From: DATKCJ01 sp035513275
GTDB taxonomy: Bacteria > Verrucomicrobiota > Verrucomicrobiia > Opitutales > Opitutaceae
Length of the DNA stretch: 64,000 bases
Reading direction: 5' to 3'
NCBI GenBank assembly: GCA_035513275.1
Contig: DATKCJ010000300.1
Coordinates: 7,076-71,075, forward strand
Under the pieces are notes generated by a model. That model did not search any database, was not told where the DNA came from, and worked only from the letters and a program-made list of their open reading frames with translations. Shown here one piece after another: positions 56,757 to 64,000 of this stretch. Numbering within the stretch: the stretch's first letter is position 1; each line of letters starts with the position of its first letter. The position numbers were made by a program, and so were the translations under genes.

Positions 56757-58430
56757 TCACCGTGTCGTAATCTTGAAGACAGTGGCGATTTCGCTGACAG
56801 GATCCTTTGGCGCCTCGATCACCAAGCCATCACCCGTTTGTGACCACTTGGGAATCTGGTTACTGCCGAGCTGCGCGACGGTCGCGATTTGGGAGTCGAG
56901 CAACCGCGCGGCGGTGGCGAGCGACTTGATCTTCACCGCGCCGGCGGGTGCGCCCATGACGATCGCGTAGAGCGCGCCGCCCTTCGTGGTGAATCGGATG
57001 TCTTCGGCGGTGAAGGGCTTGCCCTTTCCTTCGTTGAATCCCTGCGCTTCGATCGGCGGGGCATCCTCCATCTGCGGGCCTTCGCCAAAAACTTTCCACG
57101 GTCGCGTGCCGTGAATGGCCTCCTGGTTGACCTGCATCCAGTCGGCGATGCCCTCGACGATCGCCAGGCTGGCGTCGTCGGGTGTGCCGTCACCGCGAAG
57201 CGGGATGTTGAGGAGAAGGTTGCCGTTCTTGCTCACGATGTCGGCGAGCATGTGCACGACTGTCTTCGCGCTCTTGTAGCGCCCTTCCTCGAGCAGCTTC
57301 TTTTCGTAGTGCCAGGAACCGATGCAGGTATCCGTCTGAAACGGGTGCGGCTCGATCTCGTTGCTGACGCCGCGCTCGATGTTCCACGCCATGCACGCAC
57401 GCTGGTCGGGCGTGAGGACCTTGTTGAACATCACGCCGTCGTCGCCGTGCCACTCGTTGTTCCGGTTGTAGAAATGCGCGGCGATCTTCAGGCCGGCGTC
57501 GCTCACGGGCCAGAGCGGCAGTGCGGTGTCGTCGAAGTAGATCATGTCGGGCTTGAAGCGCTCGATGAGATCCATCGTGCGGTTGTAGAACTTCTCGCTG
57601 TAGGCCTGGTCGGGCGGCGTGACACCGTTGCCCCAGTCCCAGCGTCCGTGAATCTTGAGGGGTTGCTCGAAGTCCGGTGCCGGCACATGCCGCTGCTCGT
57701 AGAGATCCTGCGGGTCGAGGCCTTCCCACCAGGTGCCCTTGCCGTCGGCAGCGGTGGGCTTGCCGTCGTAGGGCACTCCCGCGAGCGGGCCTTTTTTGTC
57801 GGCGCCTTGCGACGGTTCATACCAGCTCCACGCGTGCGCGGCGTGGACGCTGACGCCGAACTTAAGGCCGTTCGCGCGCGCGGCCTTCGCCCAGCCGGCG
57901 ACGATATCCTTCTGAGGACCGACGCGGATGGAATTCCACGGCTGATATTTCGAATCCCAGAGGTCGAGGTTGTCGTGGTGGTTGGCGAGGGTGAAGAAAT
58001 ACTGCGCGCCGGCACGCTTGTAGAGGGCAACGAGTTTGTCGGGATCCCAGTTCTCCGCCTTCCAGCGGTGGATGACGTCTTTGAAGCCGGCCTGCGAGGG
58101 ATGGCCGTATGTCTCGCGGTGGAAAGTCGTGACGTTCGGTCCCCACGCAGGACCGTCCTCAAAATACAGATGCCGCGCATACCAGTCGCCCATGCCCGGC
58201 TCGCACTGCGGACCCCAGTGCGCCCAGATGCCGAACTTCGCGTCGCGAAACCATTCGGGGACCCGGTATTGCTTCAGCGACGCCCACGACGGCTCGAACT
58301 TCCCCGCGGCCACGGGTTGCGCGGAGGTGTCCACGATCACGGTCGGTGTGAGATCGCTGGAAATCGAAGCGAAGCCGAGCGAAGCGCTCAGGCTGGCGGA
58401 GCCTAGAAATGCGCGGGTGAGAAGTTTCAT
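56757..58430 (-). CDS. Secreted alpha-L-fucosidase (GH29)
   Basis: 557 residues from ATG 58430; signal peptide (FLGSASLSASLGFASISS). GH29 motifs: WFRDAKFGIWAHWGPQCEPG, WYARHLYFEDG, FKDVIHRWKAENWDPDKLVA, GAQYFFTLANHHDNLDLWDS and ANGLKFGVSVHAAHAWSWYE. The nucleophile Asp is in FKPDMIYFDDTALPLWP near residue 298. The C-terminal 120 residues are a beta-sandwich. The enzyme removes alpha-L-fucose from glycans. It pairs well with the sulfatase in the same region for fucose-sulfate substrates. Confidence 0.93.
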   Translation of the reverse strand: MKLLTRAFLGSASLSASLGFASISSDLTPTVIVDTSAQPVAAGKFEPSWASLKQYRVPEWFRDAKFGIWAHWGPQCEPGMGDWYARHLYFEDGPAWGPNVTTFHRETYGHPSQAGFKDVIHRWKAENWDPDKLVALYKRAGAQYFFTLANHHDNLDLWDSKYQPWNSIRVGPQKDIVAGWAKAARANGLKFGVSVHAAHAWSWYEPSQGADKKGPLAGVPYDGKPTAADGKGTWWEGLDPQDLYEQRHVPAPDFEQPLKIHGRWDWGNGVTPPDQAYSEKFYNRTMDLIERFKPDMIYFDDTALPLWPVSDAGLKIAAHFYNRNNEWHGDDGVMFNKVLTPDQRACMAWNIERGVSNEIEPHPFQTDTCIGSWHYEKKLLEEGRYKSAKTVVHMLADIVSKNGNLLLNIPLRGDGTPDDASLAIVEGIADWMQVNQEAIHGTRPWKVFGEGPQMEDAPPIEAQGFNEGKGKPFTAEDIRFTTKGGALYAIVMGAPAGAVKIKSLATAARLLDSQIATVAQLGSNQIPKWSQTGDGLVIEAPKDPVSEIATVFKITTR

Positions 58431-58933
58431 GTTGGAATTTTTGAGTTTTGCCCCGATTCGGCAGGGAGGCGCGAACAAAGTCCGTGGAATGTGACCCGAA
58501 TCAGGCCGCTGCAGTAAGTGATCCGTTTTGACACCACCGTGGAGAGTGAAGGCGGATTGAGAATGTGTCAGCGACTTTGCCGCGTCTCCGCGATGAATTC
58601 GTCGGAGTGGGGATACGCACGTGTCGGGGTTTTCGTTCGGCGTCACCAACGGCTTCGAGCGGGCCATTTTGCCAATCGCTGACTCGACGCAGAACGACCC
58701 GCCGTGCGGAGGCGAAGATGCGAAACTTGTCCGTCACAGGGTGAAAGAGACCAGCCGCATACTGAACGGTCAGGCCGGATCGTGCAATTTCAGCCAAGTC
58801 TCGACGAATGTTTTCGCAGCTTGAACCAAATCCAATGCGTGCGATTCACGTGCACTGACCTTGAGCGTGGCCACCGAATATTTTGTGGCAGACGGCGCCC
58901 AGCATCTCTTCTAATCGTCACGCATCCGTAATC
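58431..58933. other. 503-base intergenic region between divergent genes
   Basis: Lies between the GH29 start and the FG-GAP lipoprotein start. I see no convincing gene, repeat or operator. The region likely contains both promoters. Short open frames on both strands lack recognisable features. Confidence 0.5.
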
Positions 58934-60220
58934 ATGCTCCTTCTGCTTCCAAAGGTCCGCGCCCGCTGCGCCGTTCCGTTGCTGGTCTTGGCGGCGTTGC
59001 TCGGGTGGGGCTGCCAGCCGCAGGAGCGCACTGCACCGGCGAGGCCCGCTCTCGTTCAGGCTTTGGACCGCTATCTGCCGGAGCCGATCGGGAATGCGTT
59101 CGAGGACAAGCCCTGGATTACCCATGTCAATATCGTGGACCTCGATCAGGATGGACTTCCCGACGTTTTGGCCTGCGATGCCAAGCTGCTGGCCGTCGTC
59201 TGGCTGCGTCAGGTTGCACCTGGAAAGTTCGAAGAGACTGCACTCGCGACCGGGCTGCTGGGACCGGTGCATGTTGAAGCCGTGGACATGGACGGTGACG
59301 GCGATCTCGATTTGCTGGTCGCCTGCATGGGCGAGGTTTTTCCGAATAGCAGCAAGATCGGCTCGGTGGTGATTCTCGAGAACGATGGACACCAGAACTT
59401 CACCAAGCGCGTGCTCATTGATCAAGTGGCGCGGGTGACGGATGTCCGCGCTGGAGATTTCAATGGCGACGGAAAACTCGATCTGGCGGTGGCGCAATTC
59501 GGATACGACCAGGGAGAGATCCGCTGGATGGAGAACCTCGGTGACTGGCAGTTCAAGAGCCACAATCTCCTGAATCTGTCCGGCACGATCAACGTATGCG
59601 TCGCGGACATGACCGGGAACGGGAAACTCGATATCGTCGCCCTCGTGTCGCAGCAGTGGGAGGAAATTCACCTGTTCGAGAACGACGGCCGGGGGAATTT
59701 CACGAACAAGATCATCTTCGGTTCGACGAACGAGGACTACGGCAGCAGCGGAATCAGTTTGTGCGATCTGAACCGTGACGGTCGGCCCGACGTGCTATAC
59801 ACCAATGGCGACGGATTCGCCTATGCGGAACCGGGCGCGCGGCCGTGGCATGGGTTGCAGTGGCTCGAAAATCGCGGCGACGGCTTCTTTCGTTTTAGAC
59901 GGATCGGCAATCTGGCAGGGGCCTACAGTCCGGTCGGCATCGATCTCGATGGCGACGGCGCGACCGACATCCTGTGCACGAGCGGATTCAACGACTGGAG
60001 CAAGCCGGAAGCGACCTCGCTGGTTGCGTTCATGAACGACGGGCATGAGCAATTTATTCCCCACGTGCTGGCGTATGCGCCGACCCAACTCATCAGTTGC
60101 GCGGCAGCGGATCTGGATGGATCCGGGCAGCCTTCGCTCGTGACCGGCGGATTCTATTCTTATCCGCCTTTCGAGAATATGAGCCGGATCACGCTATGGA
60201 GACCGGCGCAAAAACGGTGA
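58934..60220 (+). CDS. FG-GAP/VCBS-repeat lipoprotein
   Basis: 428 residues from ATG 58934, giving a lipoprotein signal (VPLLVLAALLGWGC, lipid Cys27). The rest is about seven beta-propeller FG-GAP blades, each with a calcium-type D-x-D-x-D-G-x-x-D motif: DLDQDGLPDVL, DMDGDGDLDLL, DFNGDGKLDLA, DMTGNGKLDIV, DLNRDGRPDVL and DLDGDGATDIL. Such propellers bind calcium and often sugars or proteins at the surface. It is followed after 49 bases by the TPR gene and is probably in one operon with it. Confidence 0.9.
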   Translation: MLLLLPKVRARCAVPLLVLAALLGWGCQPQERTAPARPALVQALDRYLPEPIGNAFEDKPWITHVNIVDLDQDGLPDVLACDAKLLAVVWLRQVAPGKFEETALATGLLGPVHVEAVDMDGDGDLDLLVACMGEVFPNSSKIGSVVILENDGHQNFTKRVLIDQVARVTDVRAGDFNGDGKLDLAVAQFGYDQGEIRWMENLGDWQFKSHNLLNLSGTINVCVADMTGNGKLDIVALVSQQWEEIHLFENDGRGNFTNKIIFGSTNEDYGSSGISLCDLNRDGRPDVLYTNGDGFAYAEPGARPWHGLQWLENRGDGFFRFRRIGNLAGAYSPVGIDLDGDGATDILCTSGFNDWSKPEATSLVAFMNDGHEQFIPHVLAYAPTQLISCAAADLDGSGQPSLVTGGFYSYPPFENMSRITLWRPAQKR

Positions 60221-60269
60221 TGCCGCAGCGGAAATTGCGGAGCCCGCTGAGCGGAGCTTGCTTGATCCG

Positions 60270-61697
60270 ATGAAACCACGCTCGTGGATTCTTGTGGCGG
60301 TGGGAACGATGGGGATCGCGGTTTTCGCTTGGATTGGCCCACCGGTGTGGGAAAGCAAGGTGACGCTTGCGCGTCACCGGCCGGATCTGCCCGCACTGGC
60401 GACTTGGCCCACGGAAGCGCAGGAACGAATCGTCGCGGCAGATCGCACTGCAAGAAGCCTTTGGCAGTCGCGCCGCGGGATGGTGGAGCTTGCCCGCCTC
60501 TATCAGGCGAACGGATTTTACGAGGAGGCGCTCGCTTGTTTTGAAGGCTTGCGGGAGGTCGAGCCGCGGAACGCGCGGTGGTGCCATTTGCCGGCGGTGA
60601 TTCTGGCCGGGCTGGGACGCCTGGAGGAAGCTGAACCTCTCTTTCGGCGCGCCGCCGCGTTGGTGCCCGGTTACCTCCCGGCGCACATGCGGACGGCAGA
60701 CGTCTTGCTGAAGACCAATCGGCTGAGCGAAGCGCAGCGGACCTATGAAGACGTGCTGGCGCGCTTTGGTGAGCAGCCTTACGCGCTGCTGGGATTGGCG
60801 CGGGTGGCGATTGCCAGGGACGAATGGGGCCGCGCAGAGGCGCTGCTGCAACGAGCCACCGCGGCGGACGCCAAGTTCGTCGCCGGACTTTCCTTGCTCG
60901 CGACAGTGCTCACACATTTGGGCCGGGAACAGGAATCGGATCGTATCTTTGCCCGCGTGAGTCACCGGGAGTTCGTGGACATGAGAGATCCGTGGGTCGA
61001 CGATCTGCTCGATGACTGCTATGATCCCTATTATCTGAGTGTCGCCGCCAGCGTGGCGCATTTCCGCGGCGATCTGGTGTTCGCGAAACGGTGCCTCGAG
61101 AGGGCGGCCTCACTGGCGCGCAATCCCGCTCCGTATTATCGACAACTGGGGCAACTCGGCTACGTCACGCGCAATTATGTGGAAGCGGGGAACCATCTGG
61201 CCAAGGCGGTCGCGTTGGCGCCCAACGATGCCGAAGCCTGGACGGTTTGGGTCAATGTGCTGCTTGCCGCGCGCAATCGCCCGGAGGCGTATCGAGTTTT
61301 GTCGGAGGGACTGGCCCACTGTCCCGACTCGGGCGCGTTGCACTACCTGCACGGTTATATGCTGAGTGAGGACGGGCAGATGGAGCGCGCGATAGGAGAA
61401 CTCAGGGTGGCGAAGCGACTTCGCTCAACCCAGGCGGATGTCTACGTCGAACTCGCGCGCGCGTATTTCAAGATTGGTGAAATCGAAGCAGGCATGGCGG
61501 AGATGAAGGAGGCTCTTCTCGTGCAACCGGATCAGCCCAACGCACTCGTTGTGCTGGCCCGTTACGCGATCGATCAAGACGATGCCGCTGCGGCTCGCGA
61601 ATGGATCCGCCGCGTCCGACTGCAGTCGCGGGTTGACCGTAAAGATTTGGAGTTGGTGTTGCGTGAATTTCAGGAGAGGTTCGACCAAAGCCCATAA
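60270..61697 (+). CDS. TPR-repeat membrane-anchored protein
   Basis: 475 residues. One N-terminal membrane helix (ILVAVGTMGIAVFAWIGPPV) anchors a long solenoid of about ten TPR units, for example MVELARLYQANGFYEEALAC, GLGRLEEAEPLFRRAAALVP, GYVTRNYVEAGNHLAKAVAL and ARAYFKIGEIEAGMAEMKEA. It is likely periplasmic. It stands 49 bases after the FG-GAP lipoprotein; such pairs of propeller and TPR proteins are frequent in Verrucomicrobiota and Planctomycetota, of unknown function. ATG at 60270 precedes the helix. The end lies 389 bases before the regulator gene. Confidence 0.85.
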   Translation: MKPRSWILVAVGTMGIAVFAWIGPPVWESKVTLARHRPDLPALATWPTEAQERIVAADRTARSLWQSRRGMVELARLYQANGFYEEALACFEGLREVEPRNARWCHLPAVILAGLGRLEEAEPLFRRAAALVPGYLPAHMRTADVLLKTNRLSEAQRTYEDVLARFGEQPYALLGLARVAIARDEWGRAEALLQRATAADAKFVAGLSLLATVLTHLGREQESDRIFARVSHREFVDMRDPWVDDLLDDCYDPYYLSVAASVAHFRGDLVFAKRCLERAASLARNPAPYYRQLGQLGYVTRNYVEAGNHLAKAVALAPNDAEAWTVWVNVLLAARNRPEAYRVLSEGLAHCPDSGALHYLHGYMLSEDGQMERAIGELRVAKRLRSTQADVYVELARAYFKIGEIEAGMAEMKEALLVQPDQPNALVVLARYAIDQDDAAAAREWIRRVRLQSRVDRKDLELVLREFQERFDQSP

Positions 61698-62086
61698 AAT
61701 GATTGGGCGGCGTTCCTCCCCCGGCATACGGCCGCTATCGTCTTGATCTACGTGCGCCAAGGGAACGCGCGCGCTCGATTCTCCTCGGTGAAACAGTGCA
61801 GGGGCCATTGCGGACCAATCGGGGAGAGTGGGCGCGGCGCGCTACCGCTCAATCCAGGCGAAATGCGGCGTCCAGCATTCCGAATCACAAAACATCCGGA
61901 GCCGAACCCATCGAAGGATATTGATTGGCCCTTCGGTCCTCACAAGCAGACATTCAGGCAATGCGTGTCGTGGATGTCCTGCGCGGCCCCGTGCATTGCG
62001 AGACGTGCGCCGGTGTCTCGATCGGGCTGTCCGCCTTGACGGAGATCGCAATTGGGGACATTCAAGCCTAGCTTGTCTTCCCCGCC
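61698..62086. other. 389-base intergenic region before the LuxR-type regulator
   Basis: No gene, repeat or motif is supported. The open frame 61743-62039 has no features. The promoter of the regulator should lie here. Confidence 0.5.
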
Positions 62087-63238
62087 GTGGCTGTCCCATC
62101 GATAGAAGACCCCCGTTTGCAGGCTCCGTTGCTGCAGCTCCTCGAGGCCGAGAACTTCGAGCAGTTCTGGGATGCTACGCGCGCGATTTTCCAGGCGGTC
62201 CTTCCCGAGGACACGGTCACGGTCTATCTCAACTATTTCGACTTTGCGAAGTCGTGGAAGGCATCGGCCATCTTCGCGACCGCGGACGCCGTGAAATCGG
62301 CGGAGTGGCACGAACGGCGCCGTCGTGTCGAGGTCACGGCACCGTTCCTCACCGGGCACCCCGGTGTCCGCCTCTACCGGTTGTCCGACATCTTCCCGAG
62401 CCAGGAGGAGTTTCAGAGTTCACCGCTTTATCAGACTTTCATGCAGCCATACGGCTGGCAGGACTCCGTCGGTCTCGTTTACCGGCGCGGTGCGGTCGTG
62501 AACTCGGTCATCTCGTTGCGCCGGCCCGCGTGCCGCGGCGCCTACCGGCCGGGGGAGTTGAAGCTGCTGCGCAAACTTCACCCGCACTTCGAGGCTGTGA
62601 TCAGCCGCCTGAGCAAGTCGCACGAGCAGCGTGCGCGGCTGGACTGGTTCGAGAACTTCAACGACCAGCTCCCCTTTGCGCTGCTTCAGCTCGACTGGGA
62701 GATGCGCACGAACTACGCGAACCGCGAGGCGATGAAGCAGTGTTGCGCGTGGAACTTCGGACCACGGGAGACCGCCCTCTACAATCCGAAGACTGTCTTC
62801 AAGATCCCACAGCCGATCCTCGGCGCATGCAGCGCGCTCAAGCAGGAGTGGCTTGGCACCTCCGCGGCATCAAAGGCGTCCGACGGTGGTCCGCAATTCT
62901 CCGCGCGGATCACGCACCCGGAGCACCCGGAGCTGCGCGCGACGATCGCGCTTCAGCCCAATGCCGACGCCCGGGCGACGCGGCCGGTCTTCGCAATCTG
63001 GTTCTCGGACCGCGACGACAAGGCAAACCCGGGCCGGTCCCTCTCCAGCCTTCCGGCGGCGGGAAAGCTGACGGCGGCAGAGCGGGAGCTGGCATCGTTG
63101 ATCGGCTCGGGATGCAGCAACGAGGAAGCTGCGACCAAGCTCGGCAAGAGCCGCAAGACGGTCGCCGGCCAGCTGACCTCGATCTACAAGAAGCTGGGCG
63201 TGCCGGGACGCTCACGACTGATCGCTGCGCTTCGGTAG
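62087..63238 (+). CDS. LuxR-family transcriptional regulator with large N-terminal domain
   Basis: 383 residues from GTG 62087. The last 65 residues are a LuxR-type DNA-binding domain (LTAAERELASLIGSGCSNEE, AATKLGKSRKTVAGQLTSIY, KKLGVPGRSRLIAAL). The N-terminal 300 residues look like a GAF/PAS-like sensor: VTVYLNYFDFAKSWKASAIF, YQTFMQPYGWQDSVGLVYRR, and a DWEMRTNYANREAMKQCCAW segment. No receiver Asp is visible, so it is not a standard response regulator. It is 94 bases upstream of the GH3 gene on the same strand and may control the glycan genes. Confidence 0.85.
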   Translation: MAVPSIEDPRLQAPLLQLLEAENFEQFWDATRAIFQAVLPEDTVTVYLNYFDFAKSWKASAIFATADAVKSAEWHERRRRVEVTAPFLTGHPGVRLYRLSDIFPSQEEFQSSPLYQTFMQPYGWQDSVGLVYRRGAVVNSVISLRRPACRGAYRPGELKLLRKLHPHFEAVISRLSKSHEQRARLDWFENFNDQLPFALLQLDWEMRTNYANREAMKQCCAWNFGPRETALYNPKTVFKIPQPILGACSALKQEWLGTSAASKASDGGPQFSARITHPEHPELRATIALQPNADARATRPVFAIWFSDRDDKANPGRSLSSLPAAGKLTAAERELASLIGSGCSNEEAATKLGKSRKTVAGQLTSIYKKLGVPGRSRLIAALR

Positions 63239-63331
63239 TCGCGCAGGAGCGCGACACATTTTGGGACAAAGGTCCTATGGGCGGCAGCCGGCCGGTCCGC
63301 TACAATGGTGTGGTCCACCCCGTTCCACCCT

Positions 63332-64000
63332 ATGAAAACGTTTCTAGTCCTGTTTCTCGTTTGTTCCGCATTCACGTCCGCGATGCGTGCCGATTCCCAG
63401 TCGTTTCGCGAAAAGGCCGAGGCCTTGGTCGCGCAGATGACCTTGGAGGAAAAGGCCGGCATGTGCTCCGGCGACACCGCGTGGACGACCAAGGCCGTCG
63501 AGCGCCTCGGCATCCCGTCGATCACCCTGACCGACGGACCGCACGGCGTGCGCATGGCAAGCAAGGACGCCGGAATGGATGCAATCGGCCGCAGCCTCCC
63601 GGCGACGTGCTTCCCGACCGCGCCTGCGCTCGCGGCGACGTGGGATGTGGATCTGATCCGGCAGGTCGGCGTAGCGCTCGGGCAGGAATCCCAGACACAT
63701 GGCGTGCAGGTTTTGCTCGGCCCCGGTGCGAACATGAAGCGCTCTCCTTTGGGCGGACGGAATTTCGAATATTTCTCCGAGGATCCCGTGCTCGCCGGCC
63801 GGATTGCCGCGGCGTGGATCGAGGGCGTGCAAAGTCAGGGAGTGAGCACGTCATTGAAACACTTCGCGGCAAACAACCAGGAGTTCGAACGCATGGTGGG
63901 CGATACCATCGTCGACGAGCGCACGCTGCACGAAATCTACCTTCGCGCCTTTGAGATCGCAGTGCGTGAAGCGCAGCCCGGAACGATCATGTGCGCCTAC
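63332..64000 (+). CDS. Secreted GH3 glycoside hydrolase (beta-glucosidase type), truncated by window end
   Basis: 223 codons visible, no stop. A signal peptide (MKTFLVLFLVCSAFTSAMRA) is followed by the GH3 barrel: KAEALVAQMTLEEKAGMCSG, RLGIPSITLTDGPHGVRMAS, VGVALGQESQTHGVQVLLGP, RNFEYFSEDPVLAGRIAAAW, VSTSLKHFAANNQEFERMVG, and the start of the family AVREAQPGTIMCAY. The catalytic Asp (in an SDW segment) would come just after the window end. Substrates are beta-glucosides or beta-xylosides. It is 94 bases downstream of the LuxR regulator. Confidence 0.92.
   Translation, partial: MKTFLVLFLVCSAFTSAMRADSQSFREKAEALVAQMTLEEKAGMCSGDTAWTTKAVERLGIPSITLTDGPHGVRMASKDAGMDAIGRSLPATCFPTAPALAATWDVDLIRQVGVALGQESQTHGVQVLLGPGANMKRSPLGGRNFEYFSEDPVLAGRIAAAWIEGVQSQGVSTSLKHFAANNQEFERMVGDTIVDERTLHEIYLRAFEIAVREAQPGTIMCAY

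Noticed and set aside
58501..58797. A 98-codon minus-strand frame upstream of the fucosidase
   Set aside because: No start context, no motif; likely an accidental frame in a long intergenic gap.
61743..62039. A 98-codon plus-strand frame between the TPR and LuxR genes
   Set aside because: Starts without ribosome site, composition unlike neighbouring proteins, no domain.
63263..63276. The GGACAAAGGTCC palindrome before the GH3 gene as an operator
   Set aside because: Arms are only four to five bases with a common GC content; kept as a remark, not as a feature.
1..64000. CRISPR arrays, tRNA or rRNA genes, integrases and transposases
   Set aside because: I found no spaced direct repeats of CRISPR type, no cloverleaf or rRNA sequence, and no transposase or integrase motif in any frame I examined. 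The reading was by eye, so a degenerate tRNA could have been missed.

Overview
The window is a GC-rich bacterial chromosome segment. It most resembles Verrucomicrobiota, probably the Opitutaceae; this is an inference from gene content and not from a marker gene. Pointers are many secreted glycoside hydrolases, a sulfatase, an ADOP-type FtsX permease, TPR/FG-GAP proteins, start codons often lacking a Shine-Dalgarno sequence, and dispersed repeats between genes. No rRNA, tRNA, CRISPR array, integrase or transposase was recognised.

Layout. (1) 1-9.1 kb is an accessory stretch: the end of a LysM protein, a LanC-like protein with a degenerate zinc site, a HigBA-type toxin-antitoxin cassette bracketed by an 87-bp duplication of the LanC gene end, two secreted or anchored unknowns, a SUKH-HEAT protein, a two-gene unit of a small basic protein plus a TIR/deoxyribosyltransferase-like protein, and a DUF748 protein. 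(2) 9.6-22.2 kb is a stress and DNA-repair island: a YflT-like protein, three YciE (DUF892) ferritin-like paralogues, glycine-zipper and membrane proteins, an FAD-Rieske oxidoreductase, a large catalase, Ku, a LigD polymerase-phosphoesterase, a separate ATP-dependent ligase and an SRPBCC protein. (3) 22.3-26.1 kb is a coupled sulfur operon: metallo-beta-lactamase-rhodanese, split YeeE/YedE transporter and sulfite-oxidase-like enzyme. (4) 26.1-33.7 kb holds a ribosome hibernation factor, a glucoamylase-like protein and envelope/osmotic genes (BON-MscS, NhaA, DUF2254, cardiolipin synthase). (5) 33.8-64 kb is mainly a carbohydrate-degrading region: DUF1593, GH39-like, sulfatase, mutarotase, GH127-like, two alpha-glucuronidase-like paralogues, GH29 and a GH3 cut by the window end. 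An ADOP permease, a RES-Xre toxin-antitoxin pair, esterases, a TMTC-like glycosyltransferase, an FG-GAP/TPR pair and a LuxR regulator are interspersed.

How the parts work together. Island 2 combines peroxide removal, ferritin-like proteins and non-homologous end joining, which fits survival of oxidative or drying stress. Module 3 could import reduced sulfur, oxidise it to sulfite and then to sulfate. Region 5 looks aimed at complex hemicellulose or sulfated, fucose-, arabinose- and uronate-containing glycans, without Bacteroidetes-type SusCD genes. Both toxin-antitoxin operons have a TTGACA box exactly 36 nt upstream of the start codon, suggesting leaderless, autorepressed transcription.
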